From: an uncultured Dorea sp.
GTDB taxonomy: Bacteria; Bacillota; Clostridia; Lachnospirales; Lachnospiraceae
DNA: 64,000 nucleotides
Direction of reading: 5' to 3'
Assembly (NCBI GenBank): GCA_910579925.1
Contig: CAJTVY010000001.1
Span: forward strand, 1-64,000
The notes beneath the pieces are model-generated. The model made no database searches. It had not been told where the DNA came from and saw nothing but the letters and a program-made list of their open reading frames with translations. Shown piece by piece: positions 34,646 through 44,164 of the stretch. A program made the position numbers and the translations under genes. How positions within the stretch are numbered: position 1 is the stretch's first letter; each line of letters opens with the position of its first letter.

Positions 34646-37303
34646 ATGAGCCAGAATCTGGAGACAACCTACAATCCGAAAGAGATTGAACCGAAGTTAT
34701 ATGAGAAGTGGTGTGCGAATAAGTATTTCCATGCCGAGGTGGATCGAAGCAGGAAACCGTTCACAACGGTGATGCCGCCGCCGAATATTACGGGAAAGCT
34801 GCACATGGGCCACGCCCTTGATAATACCATGCAGGATATCATCATCCGTTATAAAAGAATGCAGGGATTTAACGCTTTGTGGGTGCCGGGAACGGATCAC
34901 GCAGCCATTTCCACGGAAGTGAAGGTTACCAGCCAGCTTAAGGAAGAGGGACTTGACAAGAAAGAAATGGGTCGGGAGAAATTTCTTGAGAGAGCATGGC
35001 AGTGGAAGGAAGAGTATGCAGGCACTATTGAGGGACAGCTTAAGAAACTGGGCGTTTCCTGCGACTGGGACAGAGAACGGTTTACCATGGACGAGGGCTG
35101 TTCGAAAGCGGTGGAAGAGGTATTCATAAGCCTTTACGAGAAGGGATATATTTATAAAGGATCCAGGATTATCAACTGGTGTCCGGTCTGTAAGACTGCC
35201 CTCTCGGATGCCGAGGTTGATCATGAAGAACAGGATGGCTTCTTCTGGCATATCAAGTATCCGATTGCAGGCTCTAAGGAGTTTCTGGAGATTGCAACTA
35301 CCCGTCCGGAGACTATGCTTGGGGATACTGCCATCGCCGTACATCCGGACGACGACAGGTACAAGGACATTGTAGGGAAGAAGGCGATTCTGCCGCTTTT
35401 GAACCGGGAGATTCCGATTGTGGCAGATTATTATGTAGATAAGGAATTTGGAACCGGAGCGGTAAAGATTACGCCAGCACATGATCCCAACGATTTCGAG
35501 GTGGGGAAGCGTCATGATCTGCCGGAGATCAATATTATGAATGACGATGCCACCATTAATGAGCTGGGCGGTAAGTATGCCGGTATGGAGCGTTATGAGG
35601 CGAGGAAAGCTATTGTAAAAGATCTGGAAGAGCAGGGATATCTTGTGAAAGTCGTTCCCCACTCTCATAACGTGGGAACCCATGAGCGCTGCGGGACAAC
35701 AGTGGAGCCGCTGATCAAGCAGCAGTGGTTTGTACGGATGGAAGAACTGGCCAGGCCGGCTATAGAGGCGATCCATAAAGGCGAGCTTAAGTTTGTGCCA
35801 GAACGGTTTGACAAGGTGTACTTAAGGTGGCTTGAGAATATCCGCGACTGGTGTATTTCCCGGCAGATCTGGTGGGGGCACAGGATTCCGGCCTATTATT
35901 GTGAAGAGTGCGGGGAAATCGTGGTGTCAAGAGGGATGCCGCAGGTATGTCCGAAATGTGGATGTAAGCATTTTACCCAGGACGAAGATACGCTGGATAC
36001 CTGGTTTTCTTCCGCTTTATGGCCGTTTTCTACCCTTGGGTGGCCGGAAAATACGGAAGATCTGGATTACTTTTATCCAACGGATGTGCTGGTTACAGGA
36101 TATGATATTATTTTCTTCTGGGTTGTGCGGATGGTATTTTCCGGGTTTGCCCATACCGGTAAGTCTCCGTTCCACACGGTGTTTATTCACGGACTGATCC
36201 GGGATTCTAAAGGTCGTAAGATGAGTAAGTCTCTTGGAAATGGGATTGATCCGCTGGAAATCATCGACCAGTATGGCGCAGACGCCCTTCGCATGACGGT
36301 GATGACAGGGAATGCTCCTGGAAATGACATGCGTTTCTATTATGAGAGGGTGGAGGCAAGCCGGAATTTTGCAAACAAGGTGTGGAATGCGTCTAGGTTT
36401 ATTCTGATGAACCTGGGAGACAAAGAATTGACGGAGCCGGAAGATTTCATGCTTCGTCCAGGTGACCGGTGGATTCTGTCTAAGTGTAACAATCTGATCC
36501 GGGAAGTAACCGAGAACATGGATAAGTTTGAACTGGGAATTGCGCTGTCAAAGATATACGATTTCATGTGGGATGAATTTTGTGACTGGTATATCGAGAT
36601 TGCCAAGTACCGTATTTATCACGCCCAGGAGGATGCAAAGAGCGCCAATGATGCCCTCTGGACTCTGCGGGAAGTGCTTAAAAAATCTCTGAAACTGTTA
36701 CACCCGTATATGCCATTTGTATCGGAGGAGATTTACAGTAAGCTGGTGCCGGAGGAGGAATCTCTGATGATGTCCCAGTGGCCGGTATATGAAGAGAAGT
36801 ATTACTTCCCAATTGCGGAAAATATTGTGGAGCATTACAAGGAGATCATCCGCGGCGTGCGTAATGTACGAGCCGAGATGAATGTCCCCAATTCCCGGAA
36901 GGCAACGATTTATGTGGTATGCGAGGATCAGCAGCTGTGTTCTGGGCTTGTGTATCTCAATAATGCGACAATTGCTATGGCTTCGGCCACCCAGTTTATT
37001 GTCCAGAAGGATAAGAAGGGAATTGCAGAGGATGCCGTGTCTATCGTCGTTCCGGATGTAACAGTGTATGTTCCATTAGAGGAACTGGTTGATTTTGCAC
37101 AGGAGACGGAACGTCTGACGAAGGAAGAAGCAAGGCTTCAGAAAGAAATTGCCCGTGCAGAGGGAATGCTTGGCAACGAGAAGTTTGTTAGCAAGGCGCC
37201 AGAAGCCAAGGTTCAGGAAGAGCGGGAGAAGCTTGAGAAGTACCGGCAGATGAAAGAGCAGGTAAGCGAACGGTTAGAGAGTCTGAAAGCGAAACAGGCG
37301 TAG
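34646..37303 (+). CDS. valS: Valyl-tRNA synthetase
   Basis: 885 residues from ATG 34646, which has GAGAGGA upstream; the longer frame to 34577 reaches back towards the T-box and lacks a good site. The class I signature PPPNITGKLHMGHALD (HIGH variant HMGH near residue 52) and KMSKS (GRKMSKSLGN near residue 525) are intact. The editing domain lies between them with TTRPETMLGDTAIAVHPDD. The C-terminal roughly 70 residues form the coiled-coil arm that grips tRNA-Val. It charges tRNA-Val in the cytoplasm and is regulated by the T-box. Confidence 0.98.
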   Translation: MSQNLETTYNPKEIEPKLYEKWCANKYFHAEVDRSRKPFTTVMPPPNITGKLHMGHALDNTMQDIIIRYKRMQGFNALWVPGTDHAAISTEVKVTSQLKEEGLDKKEMGREKFLERAWQWKEEYAGTIEGQLKKLGVSCDWDRERFTMDEGCSKAVEEVFISLYEKGYIYKGSRIINWCPVCKTALSDAEVDHEEQDGFFWHIKYPIAGSKEFLEIATTRPETMLGDTAIAVHPDDDRYKDIVGKKAILPLLNREIPIVADYYVDKEFGTGAVKITPAHDPNDFEVGKRHDLPEINIMNDDATINELGGKYAGMERYEARKAIVKDLEEQGYLVKVVPHSHNVGTHERCGTTVEPLIKQQWFVRMEELARPAIEAIHKGELKFVPERFDKVYLRWLENIRDWCISRQIWWGHRIPAYYCEECGEIVVSRGMPQVCPKCGCKHFTQDEDTLDTWFSSALWPFSTLGWPENTEDLDYFYPTDVLVTGYDIIFFWVVRMVFSGFAHTGKSPFHTVFIHGLIRDSKGRKMSKSLGNGIDPLEIIDQYGADALRMTVMTGNAPGNDMRFYYERVEASRNFANKVWNASRFILMNLGDKELTEPEDFMLRPGDRWILSKCNNLIREVTENMDKFELGIALSKIYDFMWDEFCDWYIEIAKYRIYHAQEDAKSANDALWTLREVLKKSLKLLHPYMPFVSEEIYSKLVPEEESLMMSQWPVYEEKYYFPIAENIVEHYKEIIRGVRNVRAEMNVPNSRKATIYVVCEDQQLCSGLVYLNNATIAMASATQFIVQKDKKGIAEDAVSIVVPDVTVYVPLEELVDFAQETERLTKEEARLQKEIARAEGMLGNEKFVSKAPEAKVQEEREKLEKYRQMKEQVSERLESLKAKQA

Positions 37304-37352
37304 AGGTAAATCGGAATGTATTCAGTCCGTGTATTCGTGTAAAATATAACGG

Positions 37353-37378
37353 CAGTCTGGCCAGTAGTGGCCAGGCTG
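37353..37378 (+). other. Hairpin between valS and the LTA-synthase-like gene
   Basis: CTGGCCA (37357-37363) and TGGCCAG (37368-37374), extended by CAG/CTG. There is no T tract, so it may be a weak terminator or an mRNA processing site in the 99-bp gap. Confidence 0.35.
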
Positions 37379-37402
37379 ATTGCAGAATTCTAAGGGGAAA
37401 AT

Positions 37403-39607
37403 ATGAAAAAGTTTCAAGTTAAGAAGCCAGACATGAAAGGATCATTTCACAAACTGAAAACTATCAAAAAAGAAGATGTGAAGGCATACTGGAAAGCCAG
37501 GAAAGAGCGGCGGGAGAGGATTCTTGAGGAGAGACGTAACAGCGCATTTGCCAGGAAGATGAAGCCGGTGTATCAGTTTATGAACCGGATTTCGCTGCTC
37601 CTCCATGGCGTTCTGGCGTGTATCATTAATTTTGTGATTGAGGCGATCTCCCGGCATTCAGCCGTGGAGGCATGGGAGTATATGACAGGGACGCCGATGG
37701 TGTTCCTGTACAATGCGTTTATGATATTTATAACTTTTTCCGTGGTCTACCTGGTCAGACGGAGAATGTTTGTGCGTATAATCATCAGTGTGCTGTGGCT
37801 TGCCCTGGGCGTGGCCAATGGCTATATGCTGATGAAGCGGGTAACGCCTTTTAATGCTCAGGATTTTAAGGTTGCCAAAGACGGTATTACGCTGATCAAT
37901 AATTACTTTAACGGTGCGGAACTTGTGGGACTTGCCATCGGGATCGGCGCCGTGGTGATCTGGATCATCTCGATGTGGAGGCGAGGCGGACAGTATAGCG
38001 GAAAGATCCGCCGGCTTTGGGCGCTGGCCGGCGTTGCCGCCTGTTTCATTCTGTACGGGTTTGTTTCCGACCTGGCGGTTGAAAAAAGAGTGGTTTCCAC
38101 TTACTTTGGAAATATTGCGTTTGCATATGAGGATTATGGGCTCCCCTACTGTTTTATGGCCAGTGTATTCAATACTGGGATCACTGAACCAAATGACTAT
38201 AATGAGAAGACCATTACAGAGATCAGTAATAACAGAGAGATTACGAAGAGTGAGACGGGGCGGTCTCGTGAGGAACTTCCGAATATTATCTTTATCCAGT
38301 TAGAATCTTATTTTGACGTGGCGGAGGCAGAATTTTTCACGACCTCAGAGGACGCCTGCCCGAACCTTCATGCCATGTATGAGAACTATTCTTCCGGGTA
38401 TTTTAAGGTTCCGTCCATCGGCGCAGGAACTGCCAATACGGAGTTTGAGGTGCTCACCGGCATGAATCTCAGATATTTTGGGCCGGGGGAATATCCGTAT
38501 AAGACGGTGCTTAAGAACCAGGTAAGCGAGAGTGCGGCGACGGCTCTGGCCGAACTGGGGTATGGAACCCATGCGCTTCACAATAATGGAGGGAATTTCT
38601 ACAGCCGGTCAAGAGTGTTCAATAATGTGGGATTTGACAGCTATACCAGTAAGGAGTTTATGAACATTCTGCAGACGACAGAAAATGGCTGGGCCAAGGA
38701 TGATATTCTGGTGGAGCATATTTTAGAGGCAATGGATACCACCGAAGGGCAGGATTTCGTGTTCGGAATCAGCGTTCAGGGACACGGGGATTATCCGGAG
38801 GAAAAAGTGATTGAGAATCCGAAGATCCTGGTAGAAGGGATTGCGGATGAAGGAACGAAGAATAAATGGGAATATTATGTCAATCAGGTCTATGAGATGG
38901 ATCAGTTTGCCGGAAATCTGGTAAAGGCCATGGAAGAGCGGGGAGAACCTACGGTGGTCGTGTTCTATGGCGATCATCTGCCGACCATGGGATTAAAAGC
39001 AGAGGATCTGAAAGGGCGTTATTTGTATAATACGAATTATGTAATCTGGGACAATATCGGGCTTCCCAAGGAGGACCGTAACATTCCTTCTTATCAGATC
39101 ATGGCGGATGTGCTGGGAAGGCTTGATATTCATTCCGGTACGATATTCAATTATCACCAGGAGAGACGAAAGACGAAGAACTATCTGGCGGATCTGGAAA
39201 TCCTGCAGTACGATATCCTGTATGGAGATCAGTACGTGTATGACGGGAAACCGCCCATTGAAGAAGGTCATATGATGATGGGGGTCCGGGATGTGACGCT
39301 TCAGAATATGATTCCTCATCTGGGAGAGGGATACAGCCTTTATGGGGAGAATTTTACCAAGTCCAGCAAGGTGTTTGTCAATGGTGAGAGACAGAAGAGT
39401 ACGTTTCTGAATAATACCAGGATTGACCTGCCGGAGACAGAATTTGGCGAGGCGGATGAGATCGTGGTGGTACAGATGGGATCCAGCAACACGGTGTTTC
39501 GGAAGTCGGATACCTATCTTTATGAGAACGGGGAACTTGTAGTACAGGAAGGCACGGCAACGGATAAGAAGAAGTCCTGGGTCGAGCAGTTGGAAGAGGA
39601 AGAGTAG
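37403..39607 (+). CDS. LTA synthase-family sulfatase-fold phosphotransferase
   Basis: 734 residues. A basic cytoplasmic N-terminus (about 60 residues) is followed by roughly five membrane helices (about 65-225) and an extracytoplasmic sulfatase-fold domain starting NIIFIQLESYFDV. The catalytic Thr is in GAGTANTEFEVLTGM. QGHGDYP and VVFYGDHLPTMG carry metal-binding residues. This is the LtaS/OpgB-like superfamily, which transfers glycerol-phosphate groups onto envelope polymers. A C-terminal Ig/IPT-like domain of about 100 residues is an extra. Whether it makes lipoteichoic acid or decorates another polymer is unclear. AGGGG precedes the ATG. Confidence 0.85.
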   Translation: MKKFQVKKPDMKGSFHKLKTIKKEDVKAYWKARKERRERILEERRNSAFARKMKPVYQFMNRISLLLHGVLACIINFVIEAISRHSAVEAWEYMTGTPMVFLYNAFMIFITFSVVYLVRRRMFVRIIISVLWLALGVANGYMLMKRVTPFNAQDFKVAKDGITLINNYFNGAELVGLAIGIGAVVIWIISMWRRGGQYSGKIRRLWALAGVAACFILYGFVSDLAVEKRVVSTYFGNIAFAYEDYGLPYCFMASVFNTGITEPNDYNEKTITEISNNREITKSETGRSREELPNIIFIQLESYFDVAEAEFFTTSEDACPNLHAMYENYSSGYFKVPSIGAGTANTEFEVLTGMNLRYFGPGEYPYKTVLKNQVSESAATALAELGYGTHALHNNGGNFYSRSRVFNNVGFDSYTSKEFMNILQTTENGWAKDDILVEHILEAMDTTEGQDFVFGISVQGHGDYPEEKVIENPKILVEGIADEGTKNKWEYYVNQVYEMDQFAGNLVKAMEERGEPTVVVFYGDHLPTMGLKAEDLKGRYLYNTNYVIWDNIGLPKEDRNIPSYQIMADVLGRLDIHSGTIFNYHQERRKTKNYLADLEILQYDILYGDQYVYDGKPPIEEGHMMMGVRDVTLQNMIPHLGEGYSLYGENFTKSSKVFVNGERQKSTFLNNTRIDLPETEFGEADEIVVVQMGSSNTVFRKSDTYLYENGELVVQEGTATDKKKSWVEQLEEEE

Positions 39608-39609
39608 AA

Positions 39610-40941
39610 ATGACGTATCAGGAGGCGGCGGCTTATATAGAACAGATTCCCCGGTTTACTAAAAAGCATGGACTGGACCATACAAAGGAGTTTCTAAGAA
39701 GGCTTGGAAATCCTGCCGCAGACAGGAAGATCGTTCATGTGGCAGGAACCAATGGAAAAGGTTCTGTCTGTGTATATTTGGAGACTATTCTGATGGCGGA
39801 GGGGAAAAGAGTGGGATTTTTTACCTCTCCCCATCTGGTGTCGGTCAATGAACGGATAAGGGTGAATCATGTTCCCATTGATGATGAAGGATTTACCAGA
39901 GTTTTTCATGCAGCTTATGAGGCGGCGGAGCAGATGGAGGAAGAGGGATGGGGACATCCTTCTTATTTTGAGTTTCTGTTTGGAATGGGGATGAAAGCAT
40001 TTGCGGAAACGGATGTGGAATATATCATCCTGGAGACAGGGCTTGGGGGGCGGCTGGACTCCACGAATTCGGTGGAACGGCCGGAACTTGTCATCATTAC
40101 GTCTATCAGTCTTGACCATACAGAGATCCTTGGCGATACCATAGAGCAGATTGCCGCAGAGAAAGCGGGAATCATGAAAGGCAGGGTCCCGGTGATCTAT
40201 GACGGGAACTGTGAGGCGGCCTCGGCGGTGATTCGCAGGATTGCCAGTGAAAATGAAGCACCCTGTAGAGAAATATCGAATCATGCGTACGAAATTCAAG
40301 AAGTTACCAGAAAATATATTGCATTTTCACGGGTGAATGCGTATGATAAAGATGTTATCTTTCAGATACCAATCTGTGGGTGTTACCAGGCGATGAATGC
40401 AGAACTTGCCCTTTGCGCCGCGGAGTATCTGCTGAGAGGGGAAACAATTCATGAAGAACGCTGGCAGTCAGCTTTATCCACTCTTAAGTGGGAGGGAAGG
40501 ATGGAACGGATCAGGCCTCATCTGGTAATTGACGGAGCGCATAATCCGGGAGCTGTCAAGGCGTTTACAGAGAGTGTGAAGGCTCTTTCGGCAAATGGGG
40601 AAACAGATTCGGTTATTCTGTTTTCAGCGGTTAATGATAAAAATTATGAGCAGATGATTCAGTATTTGTGTAAGAATCTGAACGTGAGGGCGTATGTCGT
40701 CACAGAGGTGGAGGGAGCAAGGAAAGTCCCGGCAAAGGAACTGGCGCGGTTATTCGCTAAGTTTACCGAAAAGGAAGTCATCGGCAAAGAGAACCTTAAG
40801 GACGCTCTTTGTGAGGCAGAAGCCAGGAGGCGCGGGGATGGAGACGTCTATTGTCTTGGATCCTTATATCTGGCAGGAATGATAAAAACCGTAATGGAAG
40901 ATAAAAGTGTTAATTTAGAAGGAGGCATATCATATGCTTGA
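39610..40941 (+). CDS. folC: Bifunctional folylpolyglutamate/dihydrofolate synthase
   Basis: 443 residues. The ATP-binding GTNGKGSV loop (about 45-52), TSPHLVSVNERIRVN, the carbamylated-Lys region DHTEILGDTIEQIAAEKAGI, and the C-terminal DGAHNPGA are all FolC hallmarks. It adds glutamate to folates and may also make dihydrofolate. It starts 2 bp after the previous stop, in a run of tightly spaced genes. Its 3' end overlaps a 44-codon gene by 8 bp. Confidence 0.95.
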   Translation: MTYQEAAAYIEQIPRFTKKHGLDHTKEFLRRLGNPAADRKIVHVAGTNGKGSVCVYLETILMAEGKRVGFFTSPHLVSVNERIRVNHVPIDDEGFTRVFHAAYEAAEQMEEEGWGHPSYFEFLFGMGMKAFAETDVEYIILETGLGGRLDSTNSVERPELVIITSISLDHTEILGDTIEQIAAEKAGIMKGRVPVIYDGNCEAASAVIRRIASENEAPCREISNHAYEIQEVTRKYIAFSRVNAYDKDVIFQIPICGCYQAMNAELALCAAEYLLRGETIHEERWQSALSTLKWEGRMERIRPHLVIDGAHNPGAVKAFTESVKALSANGETDSVILFSAVNDKNYEQMIQYLCKNLNVRAYVVTEVEGARKVPAKELARLFAKFTEKEVIGKENLKDALCEAEARRRGDGDVYCLGSLYLAGMIKTVMEDKSVNLEGGISYA

Positions 40942-41068
40942 CTTTGAGGAAGAACTGAAAAAGTTCCAGCCAAGCCTGGAAGTGGAAGATATAGAGAAAG
41001 CGATCTATCAGGAAGACTTGACGGATATGACGGATATCCTGAGAGAAGTGATGGAGAAGGCAAAGTAG
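40934..41068 (+). CDS. Small acidic protein overlapping folC
   Basis: A 44-residue frame starting MLDFEEELKKFQPSLEVEDI and ending VMEKAK. The ATG has GGAGG 8 bp upstream, inside the folC 3' end, and overlaps folC by 8 bp. The product is acidic and probably helical, with no Cys and no membrane segment. It is followed 21 bp later by the TPR membrane protein gene behind its own ribosome site. The tight fit between folC and the TPR gene and the strong ribosome site make it a likely real gene. Function unknown. Confidence 0.7.
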   Translation: MLDFEEELKKFQPSLEVEDIEKAIYQEDLTDMTDILREVMEKAK

Positions 41069-41089
41069 AAGAAGGATAGAGGATCGCAT

Positions 41090-42496
41090 ATGGATTATAC
41101 AACAAAGCTTTCCTACCAGTCTATGTACTGGTATAACGACGGATTGAAGAAAGCGAAAATCCGGGATTTGTCCGGTGCAATCACGTCTTTGAGGAAGAGT
41201 TTACAATATAATAGAGGGAACATTGCTTCCAGGAATCTGCTGGGTCTTGTCTATTATGGCAGAGGAGACGTAATGGAGGCGCTGGTGGAGTGGATTTTAA
41301 GCAAGAATTTCCAGTCCCATGATAATATTGCAAATTATTATATCCAGAAGGTACGGGAGACGGCAGGAGAGTTAGAGGCGATCAACCAGGCGGTAAAGAG
41401 GTACAACCAGTCGCTGGACTACTGCAGGCAGAACGGTGAAGACCTGGCAATTATTCAGCTTAAGAAGGCTGTGACGGTTCATCCGTCCTATGTGAAGGCG
41501 CACCAGCTTCTGGCGCTGATCTATATGCATACAGAACAGTATACATTTGCCAGACAGTCCATCCGTACAGCGTACAAGCTGGACACCACTGACGAATTTT
41601 CCCTGCGCTGCATGCATGATCTGAACCAGATACGCAGGGCAAGGAACGTCAAGATCAAGGAGAAAGAGAAGAAGGACAAGCACACCGTTACATATAATCT
41701 TGGGAATGAGACGATCATACAGCCTGTATCCACCAGTATTAAGGATAACGCAGGGCTGCATACGGTCTTAAACATCGCCCTTGGCCTGGTAGTAGGCGTG
41801 GCCGTCATGTGGTTTCTGATCATGCCTGCCATCAACGTGTCCAGACAGGCGCGTTCCAACCGGCAGACCGTAGAATTCAGCGATCAGATTGCTACCCAGA
41901 ACGCCCAGATCAGCGCACTGAAAAAGGAACTGGAAGAGTACCGTTCCACCAGCGAGGAGACGGAGAACGTACAGGCCACGGCGGCCTCAACCCAGGAAAG
42001 CTACGAGATCGTACTCAATATGGCAGAGCATTTCCGTGCAGACGACATGGGTGATGCGGCGATGGTGGAGGAACTTCTGAAAGTGAATCCGGATTCTCTT
42101 GGAATCGTGGGAAGACAGAGTTACGATGAGATAGCAGGCGAACTTTTTCCAAGGGTATGCGCTTCTCTCTATAGCACATCCCAGGAAAATTATGAAGTTG
42201 CCAATTATACATCCGCAATAGAAAACCTTGAGCAGGTAATGAGGATGGATGAAGGATATGAAGAAGGAGCCGCGCTGCTCTTACTCGCCCAGTCCTATGA
42301 GAAAAGCGGCGACCAGAACCAGGCCAACCTCAAGTACCAGAAGCTCGCCGAAAGCTATCCGGGAACCGAAGCCGCCGCAACGGCTAAAGAGGCCCTGGAT
42401 GCTCAGAACGGCCAGGCCAGCGGAGACGCCGGAGGATCCGATGACGCCGACGGCGAAGAAGCCGGAGACGCTGCGGACAACGACGAAGAAGAGTAG
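41090..42496 (+). CDS. TPR-containing single-pass membrane protein
   Basis: 468 residues. Two to three TPR units occupy the N-terminal cytoplasmic part (about 10-190; AITSLRKSLQYNRGNIASRN, AIIQLKKAVTVHPSYVKAHQ). A membrane helix follows at about 225-247 (TVLNIALGLVVGVAVMWFLI), then a coiled coil (about 265-300) and further TPR-like repeats outside, ending in an acidic Gly/Asp/Glu tail. No enzyme motif. It may be a scaffold in envelope or division processes, a guess from architecture. A strong terminator closes the unit. Confidence 0.75.
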   Translation: MDYTTKLSYQSMYWYNDGLKKAKIRDLSGAITSLRKSLQYNRGNIASRNLLGLVYYGRGDVMEALVEWILSKNFQSHDNIANYYIQKVRETAGELEAINQAVKRYNQSLDYCRQNGEDLAIIQLKKAVTVHPSYVKAHQLLALIYMHTEQYTFARQSIRTAYKLDTTDEFSLRCMHDLNQIRRARNVKIKEKEKKDKHTVTYNLGNETIIQPVSTSIKDNAGLHTVLNIALGLVVGVAVMWFLIMPAINVSRQARSNRQTVEFSDQIATQNAQISALKKELEEYRSTSEETENVQATAASTQESYEIVLNMAEHFRADDMGDAAMVEELLKVNPDSLGIVGRQSYDEIAGELFPRVCASLYSTSQENYEVANYTSAIENLEQVMRMDEGYEEGAALLLLAQSYEKSGDQNQANLKYQKLAESYPGTEAAATAKEALDAQNGQASGDAGGSDDADGEEAGDAADNDEEE

Positions 42497-42521
42497 AAGC
42501 ATAAACGATAACACACGAAAG

Positions 42522-42552
42522 AAAAGGATATGCAGCTTGGCATATCCTTTTT
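42522..42552 (+). terminator. Rho-independent terminator
   Basis: GGATATGC (42526-42533) and GCATATCC (42540-42547), flanked by AAAA and TTTTT. It ends the folC/TPR transcript and separates it from spoIIA. Confidence 0.92.
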
Positions 42553-42632
42553 ATCATTTTATGATCTCCATTCTGAAAATAGACGCTTAAAATACCGGAA
42601 AAAGAAATTAACCAGAAAAAAGGAGGATGAAC

Positions 42633-42944
42633 ATGAAATATCAGGTCCAGGAAAACTGCCTGACAGTATTTTTACCCAATGAACTTGACCACCACAACGC
42701 CGAGGAGATCCGTAAGGAATCCGACCACTTAATCGAGCACAATCACATCCGCTATGTGATTTTTGATTTTAAGGAGACGAACTTTATGGACAGTTCAGGA
42801 ATCGGAGTCATCATGGGACGCTACAAGCGGATTTATTTACTGGGAGGAGAAGTGTGCGCAGTCCACGCTAATGAAAGAATGAGAAAAATATTAACTATGT
42901 CGGGAGTAACGAAAATCATGCAGATATATGAGGAGGAAGAATAG
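42633..42944 (+). CDS. spoIIAA: Anti-anti-sigma factor SpoIIAA
   Basis: 103 residues from ATG 42633, 6 bp after AGGAGG; an ATG at 42627 abuts that site. STAS fold with the phosphorylation motif FMDSSGIGVIMGRYK around residue 57. When dephosphorylated by SpoIIE in the forespore it binds SpoIIAB and frees sigma-F. First gene of the spoIIA operon, in the usual order AA-AB-sigF. Confidence 0.95.
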   Translation: MKYQVQENCLTVFLPNELDHHNAEEIRKESDHLIEHNHIRYVIFDFKETNFMDSSGIGVIMGRYKRIYLLGGEVCAVHANERMRKILTMSGVTKIMQIYEEEE

Positions 42945-43400
42945 ATGGAACATACCAATGAGATGCAGTTAATCTTTGACAGCCGTTCATCCAACGAGTC
43001 ATTTGCCAGGGTAACGGTCGCCGCATTTATGACGTCTTTAAATCCGACGGTGGAGGAAGTCTCGGACGTGAAGACTGCGGTATCGGAAGCAGTGACGAAC
43101 GCTATCATCCATGGATATGAAAGCGAAGTACATAATATCCATATCCGATGCCGGACAGAGGGCAGAACCTTATATCTGGAGATTGAGGACGAGGGAAAAG
43201 GGATTGAGGATGTGAAACAGGCTATGGAACCGCTTTTTACGACCAGACCGGAACTAGACCGTTCCGGGATGGGATTTTCCTTCATGGAGGCATTTATGGA
43301 CCATCTGGAAGTAGTGTCAGAACCAGGAAAGGGGACTACGGTAAAGATGGAAAAAACAATCGGTAAAGGACGCAGACTATGGACCACACAATCGCTTTGA
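42945..43400 (+). CDS. spoIIAB: Anti-sigma-F factor / serine kinase SpoIIAB
   Basis: 151 residues. GHKL kinase with the N box EAVTNAIIHGYE, G1 IEDEGKGIED, and RSGMGFSFMEAF (G2). It binds sigma-F and phosphorylates SpoIIAA. The start abuts the spoIIAA stop and follows AGGAGGAAG. It overlaps sigF by 22 bp. Confidence 0.96.
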   Translation: MEHTNEMQLIFDSRSSNESFARVTVAAFMTSLNPTVEEVSDVKTAVSEAVTNAIIHGYESEVHNIHIRCRTEGRTLYLEIEDEGKGIEDVKQAMEPLFTTRPELDRSGMGFSFMEAFMDHLEVVSEPGKGTTVKMEKTIGKGRRLWTTQSL

Positions 43401-44092
43401 TTCAGAGATCTCACGAAGGGGATGAGAAAGCGAAAGCACAACTGGTAGAGGAGAACACCGGCCTTGTCTGGTGCATTGTCAAAAGATTCTATAACCGCGG
43501 CGTGGAGGCGGAAGATCTGTTCCAGGTGGGAAGTATCGGACTGTTAAAAGCAATCGACAAGTTCGACCTTTCCTATGACGTGAAGTTTTCCACCTATGCG
43601 GTGCCCATGATCTCTGGGGAGATCAAGCGTTTTCTGAGAGACGACGGAATGATTAAGGTAAGCCGTTCGCTGAAAGAACTTGCCTACAAGGCCTATCTCT
43701 GCCAGGAACGGCTTCAGGAGAAATGGGGGCGGGATCCGACGGTGGCGGAGATTGCCGGGGAACTTGGCGTTGGTCAGGAAGAACTGACGCAGGCGCTGGA
43801 TGCCAGCGGAGACGTGGAATCCCTGCACAAACCTATTTATCAGAAAGAGGGACAGGAAGTGCGGCTGATGGATAAGCTGCAGGAGAAAGAGGGGGAAGAG
43901 GAACAGATTTTGAACCATTTGCTGTTAAAGCAGCTATTGGCATACCTGAACAAAGAGGAGCGGCGTCTGATTTATCTCAGGTATTTTGCGAACCAGACGC
44001 AGACACAGGTAGGGGATACCCTTGGAATCTCGCAGGTTCAGGTGTCAAGAATGGAGAAGAAAATTTTAAAAAATCTGAGAGAACGAATATAA
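43379..44092 (+). CDS. sigF: Sporulation sigma factor SigF
   Basis: 237 residues. Region 2 (DLFQVGSIGLLKAIDKFDLS, KFSTYAVPMISGEIKRFLRD), region 3 and region 4 (LGISQVQVSRMEKKILK) are complete. It is the first forespore-specific sigma factor. The start inside spoIIAB gives translational coupling. A spoVA operon behind a sigma-G-type promoter follows directly. Confidence 0.96.
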   Translation: MDHTIALIQRSHEGDEKAKAQLVEENTGLVWCIVKRFYNRGVEAEDLFQVGSIGLLKAIDKFDLSYDVKFSTYAVPMISGEIKRFLRDDGMIKVSRSLKELAYKAYLCQERLQEKWGRDPTVAEIAGELGVGQEELTQALDASGDVESLHKPIYQKEGQEVRLMDKLQEKEGEEEQILNHLLLKQLLAYLNKEERRLIYLRYFANQTQTQVGDTLGISQVQVSRMEKKILKNLRERI

Positions 44093-44103
44093 CAGGCATA
44101 CCA

Positions 44104-44133
44104 TGAATATTTTTCTTGAAAATATCCATACTA
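44104..44133 (+). promoter_or_regulatory. Sigma-G-type promoter of the spoVA operon
   Basis: TGAATA (44104-44109), 17-bp spacer, CATACTA (44127-44133). This is the TGnATA / CATnnTA consensus for forespore sigma factor G, which controls spoVA operons in Bacillus and Clostridium. Confidence 0.8.
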
Positions 44134-44164
44134 ATCCGCAAAAGGAATAAAGAAGGTGGAAAGT

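Noticed and set aside
42553..42632. Sigma-H promoter for spoIIA
   Set aside because: I looked for AGGAnnT with a downstream GAAT at proper spacing and found none convincing.
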